Origin: Flavobacteriales bacterium
Lineage (GTDB): Bacteria; Bacteroidota; Bacteroidia; NS11-12g; UBA9320
NCBI GenBank assembly: GCA_020635435.1
Contig: JACJZU010000004.1
Coordinates: forward strand, 62,001 to 126,000
DNA length: 64,000 bases
Direction of reading: 5' to 3'
Part shown: positions 10,255-19,184 of the stretch, in pieces
Layout of the letters: every line of letters starts with the position of its first letter
Position numbering within the stretch: position 1 is the stretch's first letter
Notes under the pieces: generated by a model
Told to the model about the DNA's origin: nothing
The model's input: only the letters and a program-made list of their open reading frames with translations
The model's database searches: none
Made by a program: the position numbers and the translations under genes

Positions 10255-10890
10255 ATGAATTTCAAGATCGCTCTTCTCCTTTTCTCCACAGTACCCTTTT
10301 TTTCTCAATGTTCGGATAACGATCAGAACATAGGAGGTGGCCCGAAGCACATAGATGGTCATGTGCGATGGGTTGGATCGGAGGAAGCTGTTCCGGGAGC
10401 CATGGTCGAAGCAAATACAATTCGAATGTTCAGTATGTACGACATCCACGGATCGGGTAAATCGAACGAAGATGGATATTACTCCATATCGTTTGAGGGA
10501 TATGTACCTACGTTTCAGATAGACGTAGTGAACATGGACCGCAATCCCATCGTTCGAATGGAATCGGAAGGCCGGGAGGCAACGAATGTATTTGAGGACA
10601 AGGACAGCCGAATAAAGTTGGATTTTTTTCTACAGGCTTTTGGAACAGCAGAAGTGCTCCTGAATAAGACTGGCAAACACAACTATAACAAAGGCGTGCT
10701 TAAATCAAGCTATGATTCTCTTTTTATCTGGATGGCCGATACATATGATCCAATATTTCTCAAGTTGAGGGCTGAGATGGAAGATTCTGTGGAATTGCGG
10801 CTGTATTCAGGGGCGGAACTGATTATGAGAACGTCAACTAAGGTCCGGCTCAAGAACAGCGGAATTGCACAGGTCCGGTTTGATCTTTGA
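10255..10890 (+). CDS. Putative exported protein with carboxypeptidase-regulatory-like domain
   Basis: A 211-residue protein beginning three bases after the preceding stop, so the two are probably cotranscribed. Residues 1-18 are hydrophobic and are followed by Cys19 (FFSQCSDND), which suggests a lipoprotein signal, but the residue before Cys is Gln rather than the usual Gly/Ala/Ser, so lipidation is uncertain. Residues about 33-105 (HIDGHVRWVGSEEAVPGAMVEA ... SNEDGYYSISF) resemble the CarboxypepD_reg/SusD-type beta-sandwich often found on Bacteroidota exported proteins. The C-terminal half is not recognised. It may be a periplasmic or outer-membrane partner of the lipase-like protein (inference from spacing). 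Confidence 0.6.
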   Translation: MNFKIALLLFSTVPFFSQCSDNDQNIGGGPKHIDGHVRWVGSEEAVPGAMVEANTIRMFSMYDIHGSGKSNEDGYYSISFEGYVPTFQIDVVNMDRNPIVRMESEGREATNVFEDKDSRIKLDFFLQAFGTAEVLLNKTGKHNYNKGVLKSSYDSLFIWMADTYDPIFLKLRAEMEDSVELRLYSGAELIMRTSTKVRLKNSGIAQVRFDL

Positions 10891-11026
10891 GAATTGGATT
10901 ACGACATGAATTATTCATTACCTCGTCAGAATGTTTGGCAATCGTCGATCAATTGGCAGGTATCACGATCTCAAGTCCATCAACAATTGGAATGTATTGC
11001 TATATTCGGGCATTAATTTTTACAAC

Positions 11027-11794
11027 ATGAATAGAATCTACTCCTTACTTGCATTACTTGGATTGTTTTTCTCTGCCAGTGCTCAACGACAGGTTGATCT
11101 GGAAGTGACTGAGATGTTGAGCCCAACACAATTGAATTCTACGTCAACCGGTACAAATATTCAGGTTACCGCTGTACTCAAGAATAATGGGCCTGACGAA
11201 ATTGTTGCCGGTGATTCAATCGCTTATCAGGTTGTTCTGAGAACATCTGCTGATCAATTGATCGTGGCTATTCCAAACGGATCCCTCTACACTCGGACTA
11301 TGACCAAAACCTTGGCAAGCGGCGATACCCTGCATTTCAGAACCTCTTCATTCAATGTCAATTTGAAGATCAACTCATCTGCAACGATCAAACTTCAAAT
11401 TCTTGCAACTGCTTTGAATAGAGGATCAAGTGGAATTGCGACTGAAACGGCGGCTCAATTGGCAAACAATCTGCTCAGCAAATCCATGGTTTGGTATAAT
11501 GAGCAAGGTTGGGGCGTAGGAATAAATGATCAGGAAATGACCTCTGTAACGGAAATTCATCCAAATCCGGCAATTGGAAGAGTATCGGTGAATTGGTTGT
11601 TGTCCAGTGCATCTGATGAACCGACAGAATTGACACTAATGGATCTGACCGGAAATGAGATACTGCATAAGTACGTTCCATCGAGCACGGGTAGGTATGA
11701 TCTTGATTTGGAAGGAGTGAATTCAGGCCTTTACATACTTCAGGTGCGTAATGGTGAACATGTACAATCTTCAAGATTGAGTGTAGGTATCTAA
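11027..11794 (+). CDS. Small T9SS-secreted protein with CARDB-like domain
   Basis: The start is placed at ATG 11027 because it begins a clean signal peptide (MNRIYSLLALLGLFFSASAQ); the frame is open further upstream but without signal-like sequence. The mature 235 residues contain a beta-sandwich around the phrase LKNNGPDEIVAGDSIAYQV, resembling CARDB-type adhesion domains, and finish with a T9SS type A sorting domain (IHPNPAIGRVSVNW ... GLYILQVRNGEHVQSSRLSV). The same architecture and NxGPD...DS phrase recur in the proteins at 61552-62250 and 62247-62987, so this is a dispersed paralogous family. A strong terminator follows 24 bases after the stop. Function unknown. Confidence 0.75.
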   Translation: MNRIYSLLALLGLFFSASAQRQVDLEVTEMLSPTQLNSTSTGTNIQVTAVLKNNGPDEIVAGDSIAYQVVLRTSADQLIVAIPNGSLYTRTMTKTLASGDTLHFRTSSFNVNLKINSSATIKLQILATALNRGSSGIATETAAQLANNLLSKSMVWYNEQGWGVGINDQEMTSVTEIHPNPAIGRVSVNWLLSSASDEPTELTLMDLTGNEILHKYVPSSTGRYDLDLEGVNSGLYILQVRNGEHVQSSRLSVGI

Positions 11795-11817
11795 AGTTAT
11801 TGATCCGAATAGGAGAG

Positions 11818-11846
11818 AGGCGACCTGAGAGGGTCGCCTTTTTTTT
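11818..11846 (+). terminator. Rho-independent terminator
   Basis: The 8-bp perfect stem AGGCGACC/GGTCGCCT (11818-11825 with 11832-11839), a 6-base loop and a run of eight T form a textbook terminator. It ends the 6.3-11.8 kb transcription unit and separates it from yebC. Confidence 0.9.
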
Positions 11847-11854
11847 GAAAGTTT

Positions 11855-11862
11855 TACTTTTG
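11855..11862 (+). promoter_or_regulatory. Possible -7 promoter element of yebC
   Basis: TACTTTTG matches the Bacteroidota -7 consensus TAnnTTTG and lies 19 bases before the yebC ATG, just after the terminator of the previous unit. No convincing TTG -33 element at the proper spacing was seen. Confidence 0.45.
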
Positions 11863-11881
11863 CCGAAGTATCTGAAAAGCC

Positions 11882-12640
11882 ATGGCAGGTCATAGTAAAT
11901 GGGCAAATATCAAGCATCGAAAAGGTGCACAGGATGCCAAGAGGGCTAAGATATTTACCAGGATTATCAAGGAGATCACAATTGCTGCCAGGGATGCGGG
12001 AGGGATTCCCGAAAGTAACCCTGCATTGCGTTTAGCCATACAAAATGCCAAGGGTGCCAATATCCCCAAAGACACTATCGAACGTGCCATAAAGAAAGGC
12101 ACGGGAGGGGAGGGCGCGAATTTAACGCCGGTTACCTATGAGGGGTATGGGCCCTATGGCGTTGCGGTTTTTATTGAAGCCACAACCGACAATTTGAACA
12201 GAACGGTTGCAAATGTAAGGGCCATATTTTCCAAACACGGAGGTAGTTTGGGCACAAATGGTTCGCTAAGCTTTATCTTTGATCAAAAGGGTGTCTTCAA
12301 GATCCAAAAAGAACATCTCAAACACAGGAATCCTGAGGAACTTGAGCTGGAATTGATCGAAGGTGGAGCTGAGGATATGGATGAAACCGATGAACATTTC
12401 GTAGTCACAACAACCTTTGAAGATTTTGGGGCTATGCGCGAAAAACTCGAGAAATTGGATCTGGAAGTAGAAAGCGCAGAGATCCAGAGAATACCTAACA
12501 ATACAAAGTCACTCAGTGTGGCTGAGTCCCGAAAAATTTTAAACATGATCGACCGCTTTGAAGAGGATGATGATGTTTCGAACGTATACCATAATCTCGA
12601 GTTGACCGATGAGTTGCTCGAGGATCTGAACAAAGTCTGA
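11882..12640 (+). CDS. yebC: YebC/PmpR (TACO1) family protein
   Basis: A 252-residue protein with the family N-terminus MAGHSKWANIKHRKGAQDAKR and the conserved stretches NIPKDTIERAIKKGTG and YEGYGPYGVA. YebC proteins were long annotated as DNA-binding regulators; the mitochondrial homologue TACO1 and some bacterial members act in translation at difficult sequences. The length is normal (about 240-250). A possible -7 element TACTTTTG lies 19 bases upstream. Its stop abuts the ATG of the carboxyltransferase gene with no spacer, so the two are translationally coupled, which is not a usual partner for yebC. Confidence 0.93.
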   Translation: MAGHSKWANIKHRKGAQDAKRAKIFTRIIKEITIAARDAGGIPESNPALRLAIQNAKGANIPKDTIERAIKKGTGGEGANLTPVTYEGYGPYGVAVFIEATTDNLNRTVANVRAIFSKHGGSLGTNGSLSFIFDQKGVFKIQKEHLKHRNPEELELELIEGGAEDMDETDEHFVVTTTFEDFGAMREKLEKLDLEVESAEIQRIPNNTKSLSVAESRKILNMIDRFEEDDDVSNVYHNLELTDELLEDLNKV

Positions 12641-14218
12641 ATGACACAGGAGCAAGCCAAATTACCCGGAAGTAATCGGGATCGAAAGAGGGATAAACTG
12701 TTATCCAAAAGAAATGAATCCCTTTTAGGTGGGGGAGAGCGCCGTATCGAAGCCCAACATAATAAAGGCAAACTCACTGCACGAGAAAGGGTAAATTATT
12801 TGCTCGATCCGGATTCATTCGAGGAGATCGGTGCATTTGTCAAGCACAGGAGCACTGATTTTGGTTTGGATAAGCAACATTATCTTGGCGATGGCGTGGT
12901 AACAGGCTATGGCACAATTGATGGGCGTTTGGTCTATATCTTCTCACAGGATTTTACGGTATTTGGTGGTTCACTTTCTGAGACCCATGCCGAGAAGATC
13001 TGTAAGATCATGGATATGGCCATGAAGAATGGGGCACCGGTAATCGGTTTGAACGATTCTGGGGGGGCGCGGATCCAGGAAGGAGTTGTTTCACTCGGAG
13101 GCTATGCTGATATATTTTATCGCAACACCCTCGCAAGTGGAGTGATACCACAGATATCGGCAATTATGGGGCCTTGTGCGGGGGGAGCAGTGTATTCACC
13201 TGCTATCACCGATTTCATCAGTATGGTAGAGCACACTTCTTACATGTTCGTGACCGGCCCAAACGTGGTAAAAACGGTCACAAATGAGGAGGTTAGTTCA
13301 GAAGATCTGGGTGGAGCCAGCGTACACAGTGCAAAATCAGGTGTGGCTCATCTCACAGCGCCAAATGAGATCGCGTGTCTTGATCAGATAAGAGCCCTTC
13401 TTTCTTACATGCCTCAGAATTGTGAGGAGCAGGCCGCTATGATGGACTACTCGTTGGGAAATGAATACAGATACGGACTGCGAGACGTTGTTCCCGACAA
13501 CCCCAATCAGCCGTATGATATTCGGGAGGTGATCAAAGATGTGATCGACGCCGGTAGTTTCTTTGAGATCCATAGAAAATTCGCCGAGAATATCGTTGTG
13601 GGTTTTGCCCGCCTGGCGGGGAGAAGCATAGGAATAGTGGCGAATCAGCCGGCATTTCTTGCCGGTGTTTTGGATGTAAAATCCAGTCAGAAGGGTGCTC
13701 GATTTGTCCGATTTTGCGACGCTTTCAATATTCCTTTGTTGGTATTTGAAGATGTACCCGGATTTCTGCCGGGCACAGATCAGGAGTGGAATGCAATAAT
13801 TACAAATGGTGCCAAACTGCTCTACGCTTTCTGCGAGGCTACTGTACCTCGGATCACGGTCATTACACGTAAGGCCTATGGTGGGGCTTATGATGTGATG
13901 AATTCAAAACATATTGGAGCGGATCTGAACTTTGCCTGGCCCAGTGCTGAAATAGCGGTTATGGGTGCTAAGGGGGCGGCTGAGATCATATTTAAAAGTG
14001 AGATCAACTCGGCAAAAGATCCTGTTCAGGCATGGGCGGAAAAGGAAGCGGAATATGCCGGGATATTTGCCAATCCCTACAGGGCTGCCGAACGAGGATT
14101 TATCGACGAAGTGATCTTACCGGAAGAGACAAGGTTCAAGTTGATCAAAGGCTTTAAAATGCTTGAGAACAAGGTGGATCATCTTCCCAGGAAGAAACAT
14201 GGGAATATTCCTCTTTAA
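12641..14218 (+). CDS. Acyl-CoA carboxylase beta subunit (PccB-type carboxyltransferase)
   Basis: A 525-residue crotonase-fold carboxyltransferase of the propionyl-/acetyl-CoA carboxylase beta family (usual length 510-540). It transfers the carboxyl group from carboxybiotin to an acyl-CoA. Visible are the N-terminal half motifs [13 protein letters not shown] and [12 protein letters not shown] (oxyanion glycines), and the C-terminal half [11 protein letters not shown] and [13 protein letters not shown], the two halves forming the biotin and CoA sites. The substrate (propionyl- or acetyl-CoA) cannot be decided by eye. No alpha subunit or biotin carrier is adjacent; AccB/AccC about 10 kb upstream are the nearest candidates. 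The ATG follows the yebC TGA directly. Confidence 0.92.
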   Translation: MTQEQAKLPGSNRDRKRDKLLSKRNESLLGGGERRIEAQHNKGKLTARERVNYLLDPDSFEEIGAFVKHRSTDFGLDKQHYLGDGVVTGYGTIDGRLVYIFSQDFTVFGGSLSETHAEKICKIMDMAMKNGAPVIGLNDSGGARIQEGVVSLGGYADIFYRNTLASGVIPQISAIMGPCAGGAVYSPAITDFISMVEHTSYMFVTGPNVVKTVTNEEVSSEDLGGASVHSAKSGVAHLTAPNEIACLDQIRALLSYMPQNCEEQAAMMDYSLGNEYRYGLRDVVPDNPNQPYDIREVIKDVIDAGSFFEIHRKFAENIVVGFARLAGRSIGIVANQPAFLAGVLDVKSSQKGARFVRFCDAFNIPLLVFEDVPGFLPGTDQEWNAIITNGAKLLYAFCEATVPRITVITRKAYGGAYDVMNSKHIGADLNFAWPSAEIAVMGAKGAAEIIFKSEINSAKDPVQAWAEKEAEYAGIFANPYRAAERGFIDEVILPEETRFKLIKGFKMLENKVDHLPRKKHGNIPL

Positions 14219-14226
14219 GTTCTCAT

Positions 14227-15579
14227 ATGTCAAAAACTTTGGTAATTGTTGGAGGTGGAATCACGGGCATGGCTGCCGCATATCTGGCGGCAAGGAATGG
14301 TCGGAAAGTAACCATATTGGAGGGGGCTCCAAACGTAGGTGGATTGTTGAATACGTTTGAGATAGGAGGAAATCGACTTGAGTATTTCTATCACCATTTC
14401 TTTACACACGATGCCGAGATCAAGTGGTTGCTGAATGAGCTGGGTTTAGGGGAGGAGGTTCATTACAAAAAGACCACGATGGGTGTATTTCGGGATGGCA
14501 AGATCTACGATTTCAATTCACCATTGGACCTGTTCTTCTTCAAACCGATCTCCTGGTTGGGGAAATTCCGCTTCGGGTTAACCACTTTGTATTTGACCAA
14601 ATTGGCCCAGTGGCAGAATTTTGAGCATGTACCGGCATACTCCTGGTTCTATAAATGGGCGGGGAAAAGTGCGACAAATGCCCTATGGGGTCCAATGCTG
14701 AAGGTGAAATTCGGGCCATATTTCGATCAGGTTCCTTTGTCGTGGATGATCGGCAGGTTGCGGCAGCGCATGAATTCCAGAAAACAAGGAGATGAACGCC
14801 TGGGATACTTGAAGGGAAGTTTACAAGTGCTTTCCGATACACTTCAAGCAAAACTTCTGGATATGGGCGTTGACATAAGGACCTCAGAGCCAGTTGTTTC
14901 CATTGAGCAAAAGGGTGAATTTGTTTCAAGTGTCAGAACAGAGAAAGCGATCTTCGAATCGGACGATTTTCTCTTTACCTTACCTACGATTCACTTGAAA
15001 AACATCGAAGGTATACATTCTGAATTGGCTGAACAGCTTGGCCGTATTTCATACTTCGGCGTGTATTGTATGGTTTTGAGCCTGAGGGAACGATTGAGTG
15101 ATGTTTACTGGTTGAATGTTGCCGATCCTGGATATTCGTTTGGAGGAGTAATTGAACATACTAACCTGATCGATGCTGAGGAATATTCGGGACAACACCT
15201 GGTCTATCTTTCAAGGTATTTTGCCCAATCAGAGGAAATTGCAGTTCTCGGAGAGGATGAAGTAAAAAGGCAAATGTTGCAGGATTTAAAGCACATATAT
15301 CCGGATCTGGCGGATGAGAAGATCATTGAAACGAAACTATTCCGATCAAATACAGCGGCTATGGTCAACGATCTGAACTTTTCAATGAAGGTTCCCCCCT
15401 GTCAGACCTTGGTGCCCAATGTATATTTGTGCAATATGGCACACATTTATCCGGATGAGCGCAGTGTAAATAATTCGATCCGGATCGCTGCAGAGGCTAT
15501 CCGCACCATGGGTATGCATGTAGATTTCGTTCCAGCCAACTTGTCTTTGTCGGGTCAAATCGGATTTCAGCGGCCATGA
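14227..15579 (+). CDS. FAD-dependent amine-oxidase-like oxidoreductase
   Basis: A 450-residue flavoprotein. The N-terminal dinucleotide-binding motif VIVGGGITGMAAAYLAARNG followed by LEGAPNVGGLLNTF is the FAD-binding Rossmann signature of the amine oxidase / protoporphyrinogen-oxidase-like superfamily. The C-terminal phrase NVYLCNMAHIYPDERSVNNSI is the usual FAD-closing segment. The gene overlaps the following glycosyltransferase by 4 bases (ATGA at 15576-15579), and this oxidoreductase/GT2 pair is often seen together in Bacteroidota, suggesting joint work on a lipid- or polyprenol-linked sugar. It starts 8 bases after the carboxyltransferase stop. Exact substrate unknown. Confidence 0.82.
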   Translation: MSKTLVIVGGGITGMAAAYLAARNGRKVTILEGAPNVGGLLNTFEIGGNRLEYFYHHFFTHDAEIKWLLNELGLGEEVHYKKTTMGVFRDGKIYDFNSPLDLFFFKPISWLGKFRFGLTTLYLTKLAQWQNFEHVPAYSWFYKWAGKSATNALWGPMLKVKFGPYFDQVPLSWMIGRLRQRMNSRKQGDERLGYLKGSLQVLSDTLQAKLLDMGVDIRTSEPVVSIEQKGEFVSSVRTEKAIFESDDFLFTLPTIHLKNIEGIHSELAEQLGRISYFGVYCMVLSLRERLSDVYWLNVADPGYSFGGVIEHTNLIDAEEYSGQHLVYLSRYFAQSEEIAVLGEDEVKRQMLQDLKHIYPDLADEKIIETKLFRSNTAAMVNDLNFSMKVPPCQTLVPNVYLCNMAHIYPDERSVNNSIRIAAEAIRTMGMHVDFVPANLSLSGQIGFQRP

Positions 15580-16532
15580 TATCGATCGTAATTCCAATAT
15601 ACAATGAAGAGGAGAATCTGCCTCAATTGCATAAAAGGCTCACTGATAGTGCGGCATCGTGGCAGGAGGACTATGAAATAGTTTTGGTTGATGATGGTTC
15701 CTTCGACCGGTCGGCGGATATTCTCAGATCTTTGACGGACAGCGACGGACATGTACATGTGGTTCGCTTCAGTCGGAATTTTGGACATCAGGCCGCCATA
15801 TCTGCAGGAATCAATTACGCAAAGGGTGATGCTGTTGTGATCATGGATGGTGATTTGCAAGATCCACCTGAGGAACTACATCGGTTTTTAGATAAATGGC
15901 GTGAAGGTTACGAGGTGGTTTTCGCCGTGCGAACCAAACGTAAAGAGCATTTTTTCAAGAGGATTGCGTACAAGCTATTCTATCGGATCTTAAGTGTGAT
16001 CAGCGACATCAATATACCCTTGGATAGCGGGGACTTTTGCGTAATGGATCGCAAGGTGGTGGACGTATTGAAGCATGAGATGCCTGAGAAATTCCGTTTT
16101 GTAAGGGGTTTACGGGCTTATGCAGGATTCAGGCAGATTGGAGTGAAGTATGAGCGACACTCCAGAGCAGCAGGTGAAGTGAAATACACTTTCAAGAAGT
16201 TAATGGCTTTGGCACTGGATGGTATCTTCAATTTTTCAACCTTCCCTTTGCGTTTGGCCACTTACCTGGGGTTAACATTGGCCATCCCTTCTTTTCTGGT
16301 TGGTATTTTCTTCATCATCCACCGGATCTTCGATTTTAAAGTGCTCGGTTATTCACCATCTGATACACCAGGGCTGGCTACCTTAGCTGTTGGAATGTTC
16401 TTCCTATTTGGAATTGTGCTCCTCATCCTCGGAATTATGGGTGAATATATCGGACGAATCTTCTATGAGATCAAAGGACGGCCGTTCTATGTAGTGCGCG
16501 AGGTTTGGAATCGCGATCTGCCGAAGAGCTAG
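15576..16532 (+). CDS. Family 2 glycosyltransferase, polyprenyl-phosphate type (GtrB/DPM1-like)
   Basis: A 318-residue GT2 enzyme. The GT-A fold is visible: SIVIPIYNEEENLPQL at the N-terminus, the nucleotide-binding DDGS motif, the metal-binding MDGDLQDPPE, and the RGLRAYAGFRQ acceptor-loop region near residue 175. Two transmembrane segments at about 230-255 and 265-290 are characteristic of DPM1/GtrB/ArnC enzymes, which load a sugar on undecaprenyl phosphate at the inner membrane. Its start overlaps the FAD oxidoreductase stop (ATGA). Its stop overlaps the stop of the convergent adenylate cyclase gene by 4 bases, so there is no room for a separate terminator. Confidence 0.9.
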   Translation: MISIVIPIYNEEENLPQLHKRLTDSAASWQEDYEIVLVDDGSFDRSADILRSLTDSDGHVHVVRFSRNFGHQAAISAGINYAKGDAVVIMDGDLQDPPEELHRFLDKWREGYEVVFAVRTKRKEHFFKRIAYKLFYRILSVISDINIPLDSGDFCVMDRKVVDVLKHEMPEKFRFVRGLRAYAGFRQIGVKYERHSRAAGEVKYTFKKLMALALDGIFNFSTFPLRLATYLGLTLAIPSFLVGIFFIIHRIFDFKVLGYSPSDTPGLATLAVGMFFLFGIVLLILGIMGEYIGRIFYEIKGRPFYVVREVWNRDLPKS

Positions 16533-18085
16533 GCTCGGGTTACGAAGTACATCTCGATGTTATCCTTGTTTTTGACGGCTACCTGCCCACGAGCGGAAAA
16601 ATGGAATTCCGGACAATCCTCGATTCGCAGGTAAGTTGCGCTCGAAATATTGACCTTTCCGATCTCGCCGCTGCTTTCCATACGTGAAGCTGTATTGACG
16701 CTATCGCCCCAGATGTCGTACTGAAACTTCTTATCACCCACAATACCTGCAACGACAGGTCCGCTGTGGATACCAACGCGCATCTCAAAATTAGGACTGT
16801 GCCTCGATTTGCGATTCTGGATGTACTCCTGCATTTCAATACCGGCCATAACCACATTTTTGGCTGCTTCCGCGTCTCCATTTAACCCCCCGACTGCCAT
16901 ATATGCATCGCCGATTGTCTTGATCTTTTCAATATTGTATTTAGTAACGATGGAGTCGAATGCTTTGAAACAATCGTTCAGTTCTTCAACCAACTGTGCT
17001 GGATTGAGTTGTTCCGAAATTCTTGTGAAATCCTTGAAGTCGGTGAAAATTATGGTTGCCTCCTGAAAATGTTGCGCTTCACTTTTACCTGTCTCCTTCA
17101 ACTCCTTAGCAATATCTGCAGGAAGTATATTCAGAAGCAGATCGTCAGCCTTTTTCTTTTCAAGTTCGATCTCCTCATTCTTTTGTCGGAGTGTGGCATT
17201 GAACCGGCGTGTATTGAGGAACATGTAAGTGAGTCCCAATGCAACGGCGATAATTAGTCCGAACAGCAGTATGAACGTGCGCTTTCTGCTTTTCTCGAGC
17301 AGGAGTTCGCTGTTCTTCTCCCTGAGTTTGTACTCGCTTTCTTTCAGTTGAAGACGGTTGAAATCCAGTTCCATTGAGTCCAGAAATCCGACCATATTCA
17401 TTGAATCGATCAGACGATTTTTTTCCAGAAGCAGGTAGCGTTGCTTTAACTGATCCTGATTGAGATTCTGGATCATTGATTGCTGCATTTGCAATTGTCG
17501 GAGCAAGTATTCATTGTCATAGATCCTTTCACCAGGAGGACGGCGGCTACTACTTCCCGGTTCTGTGTTTTCAGGTTGTTCTGTATCTGTTCTTTTCGAG
17601 AAAATACCTGAAATGTTCTCTTTGATCGCCTCCAAACCGGATGGTTGTTGTCCCGGATTTTTCAATTCAGTTCTCCGGTTCTCAAGCTTCCTGAACAAAC
17701 TGTTGTTATCCATTTGGAGTTTGTTGTAATCCGTTTTGTCGAGGATGGATTTGGCGAGCTTGAGGTCCTTTTCCGCCATATCGAGATCATCGAGAGTTGT
17801 ATTCTCCCGTTCGATCAGAACGCGAGCAGCCTGATTGAGGGTAATTCCTTCATAATCATCAAGATGTTCTCTTCGCGACTCCTGATAACCAAGTTTGGCC
17901 ACGTTGTATGCCCGATCATATTGTTTCTCATCGAAGTACAACCTACTCAGTTTCATACACTGTTTGGCGTAACGTTTTCCTTGCAGTCCTTCAAGAGTTT
18001 CCTCCAACTGTTGGATGCGTTCGTCGTTCGTTCCAAAAACGAGTATTGGCGCGATGATCAGACAAAAGAGAAGCAGTTTTTTCAC
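16529..18085 (-). CDS. Membrane-anchored class III adenylate cyclase with N-terminal TPR-like region
   Basis: A 518-residue protein starting with GTG at 18085, chosen because it begins a signal-like sequence (MKKLLLFCLIIAPILVFG). Residues 25-150 are helical and TPR-like, 195-270 predicted coiled coil, about 272-293 a transmembrane helix (TFILLFGLIIAVALGLTYMFL), and 340-518 the class III cyclase domain. Metal-binding aspartates are in FTDFKDFT and KTIGDAYM; the adenine-specifying Lys (EKIKT) and Asp (YDIWGDSVNTASRM) are present, so adenylate rather than guanylate cyclase is predicted. The sensor part faces the periplasm. A similar gene lies at 19156-21171, and together they bracket an amidase gene. 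The input signal is unknown. Confidence 0.9.
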   Translation of the reverse strand: MKKLLLFCLIIAPILVFGTNDERIQQLEETLEGLQGKRYAKQCMKLSRLYFDEKQYDRAYNVAKLGYQESRREHLDDYEGITLNQAARVLIERENTTLDDLDMAEKDLKLAKSILDKTDYNKLQMDNNSLFRKLENRRTELKNPGQQPSGLEAIKENISGIFSKRTDTEQPENTEPGSSSRRPPGERIYDNEYLLRQLQMQQSMIQNLNQDQLKQRYLLLEKNRLIDSMNMVGFLDSMELDFNRLQLKESEYKLREKNSELLLEKSRKRTFILLFGLIIAVALGLTYMFLNTRRFNATLRQKNEEIELEKKKADDLLLNILPADIAKELKETGKSEAQHFQEATIIFTDFKDFTRISEQLNPAQLVEELNDCFKAFDSIVTKYNIEKIKTIGDAYMAVGGLNGDAEAAKNVVMAGIEMQEYIQNRKSRHSPNFEMRVGIHSGPVVAGIVGDKKFQYDIWGDSVNTASRMESSGEIGKVNISSATYLRIEDCPEFHFSARGQVAVKNKDNIEMYFVTRA

Positions 18086-18206
18086 GGGGCACCAATTTAC
18101 GGTATTTCAATCATTTTGTAGAGGTCGTCGCACTTGACAATTTGCGCTGTTTTAAAATTCTTATCGATTTATTCACTACTTTTCAAATTCCAATATAATT
18201 CGATAC

Positions 18207-19184
18207 ATGGATACCAAATACGGCTTTGAGTTGAGAACCTCAGCGGAATTCTCTACCTGGATGAAGAGTAAGCAAATTTCCCGGACCGTGCGCTTTGTAC
18301 AATTACATCATACCTGGATACCTTCCTATGCGCATTTCAATAGTTTGAATCATTTTGATCTGCAACGGGGCATGCAAAACACCCACCGCAATAACAACGG
18401 TTGGAGCGATATAGGCCAACATTTCACGATTTTCCCAGATGGTAAGATCTGTACAGGAAGGAGTTTAGAGCAGACACCTGCTTGCATATACATGAATAAT
18501 TCGGAAGCAGTATGCATAGAGGTTTTGGGTGATTTCGACAGTGGCAGGGATCAGATGACTCAGGCTCAAAGAGAGAGTGTAATTACTTGTACTGCGGCAT
18601 TATGTGAACGTTTCAATCTGCCAACGGACGACGGGCATGTCGTTTATCACCATTGGTTTTCCTTCAATGGCGACAGGAACAACGGTGCCGGGGGCAATAA
18701 GTCATGTCCGGGAACTTCATTTTTTGGAGGGAATAAGGTTTCGGATTACAATTCGAATCTCAGACCCCTGATCGATGCAGCTCTACAAACACCGGGAAAT
18801 GGGAATTTGCCGTCGGCCATGCTCAAGATGGTTTATGTGATCGCAGCCGCATTAAATGTTCGGAAAGGTCCATCCACGAACTTCGATAAAGTGCGAAGAG
18901 TAGAAATAGGCAGTATTCTCAGAGTTTACGACCAACAGGGAGATTGGTATAAAATTTCAGGTGGTCAGGATGAGTGGGTGTATGGCCGATTGACTGTTGA
19001 CGTAAGACTGGGAACGGTGAATACGAACGTATTGAATGTCCGATCCGGACCGGCCACCAGTTATCCCGTTGTATTTCAGCTCCAACAGGGTCAGGAGGTT
19101 GCGGTGATGGAGGAGCGAAATGGTTGGTACAGAATAGGGATGAACGACATTTGGCTCAGCTCAAGTTACGTGGATCTGATCTGA
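18207..19184 (+). CDS. PGRP/amidase_2-type N-acetylmuramoyl-L-alanine amidase with two SH3b domains
   Basis: A 325-residue protein. Residues about 28-175 form a PGRP/amidase_2 domain: LHHTW (first zinc-ligand His), GWSDIGQHFTIFPDGKI, a distal His in VVYHHW, and SCPGTSFFGG, whose Cys is the usual third ligand. It would cleave the lactyl-amide bond of peptidoglycan. Residues about 208-265 and 268-325 are two bacterial SH3 domains, each with the LNVRSGP/LNVRKGP motif, which usually bind cell-wall peptides. No signal peptide is visible at the N-terminus (MDTKYGFELRTSAEFSTWM), which is odd for a wall enzyme. Its 3' end overlaps the convergent cyclase gene by 29 bases. Confidence 0.82.
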   Translation: MDTKYGFELRTSAEFSTWMKSKQISRTVRFVQLHHTWIPSYAHFNSLNHFDLQRGMQNTHRNNNGWSDIGQHFTIFPDGKICTGRSLEQTPACIYMNNSEAVCIEVLGDFDSGRDQMTQAQRESVITCTAALCERFNLPTDDGHVVYHHWFSFNGDRNNGAGGNKSCPGTSFFGGNKVSDYNSNLRPLIDAALQTPGNGNLPSAMLKMVYVIAAALNVRKGPSTNFDKVRRVEIGSILRVYDQQGDWYKISGGQDEWVYGRLTVDVRLGTVNTNVLNVRSGPATSYPVVFQLQQGQEVAVMEERNGWYRIGMNDIWLSSSYVDLI

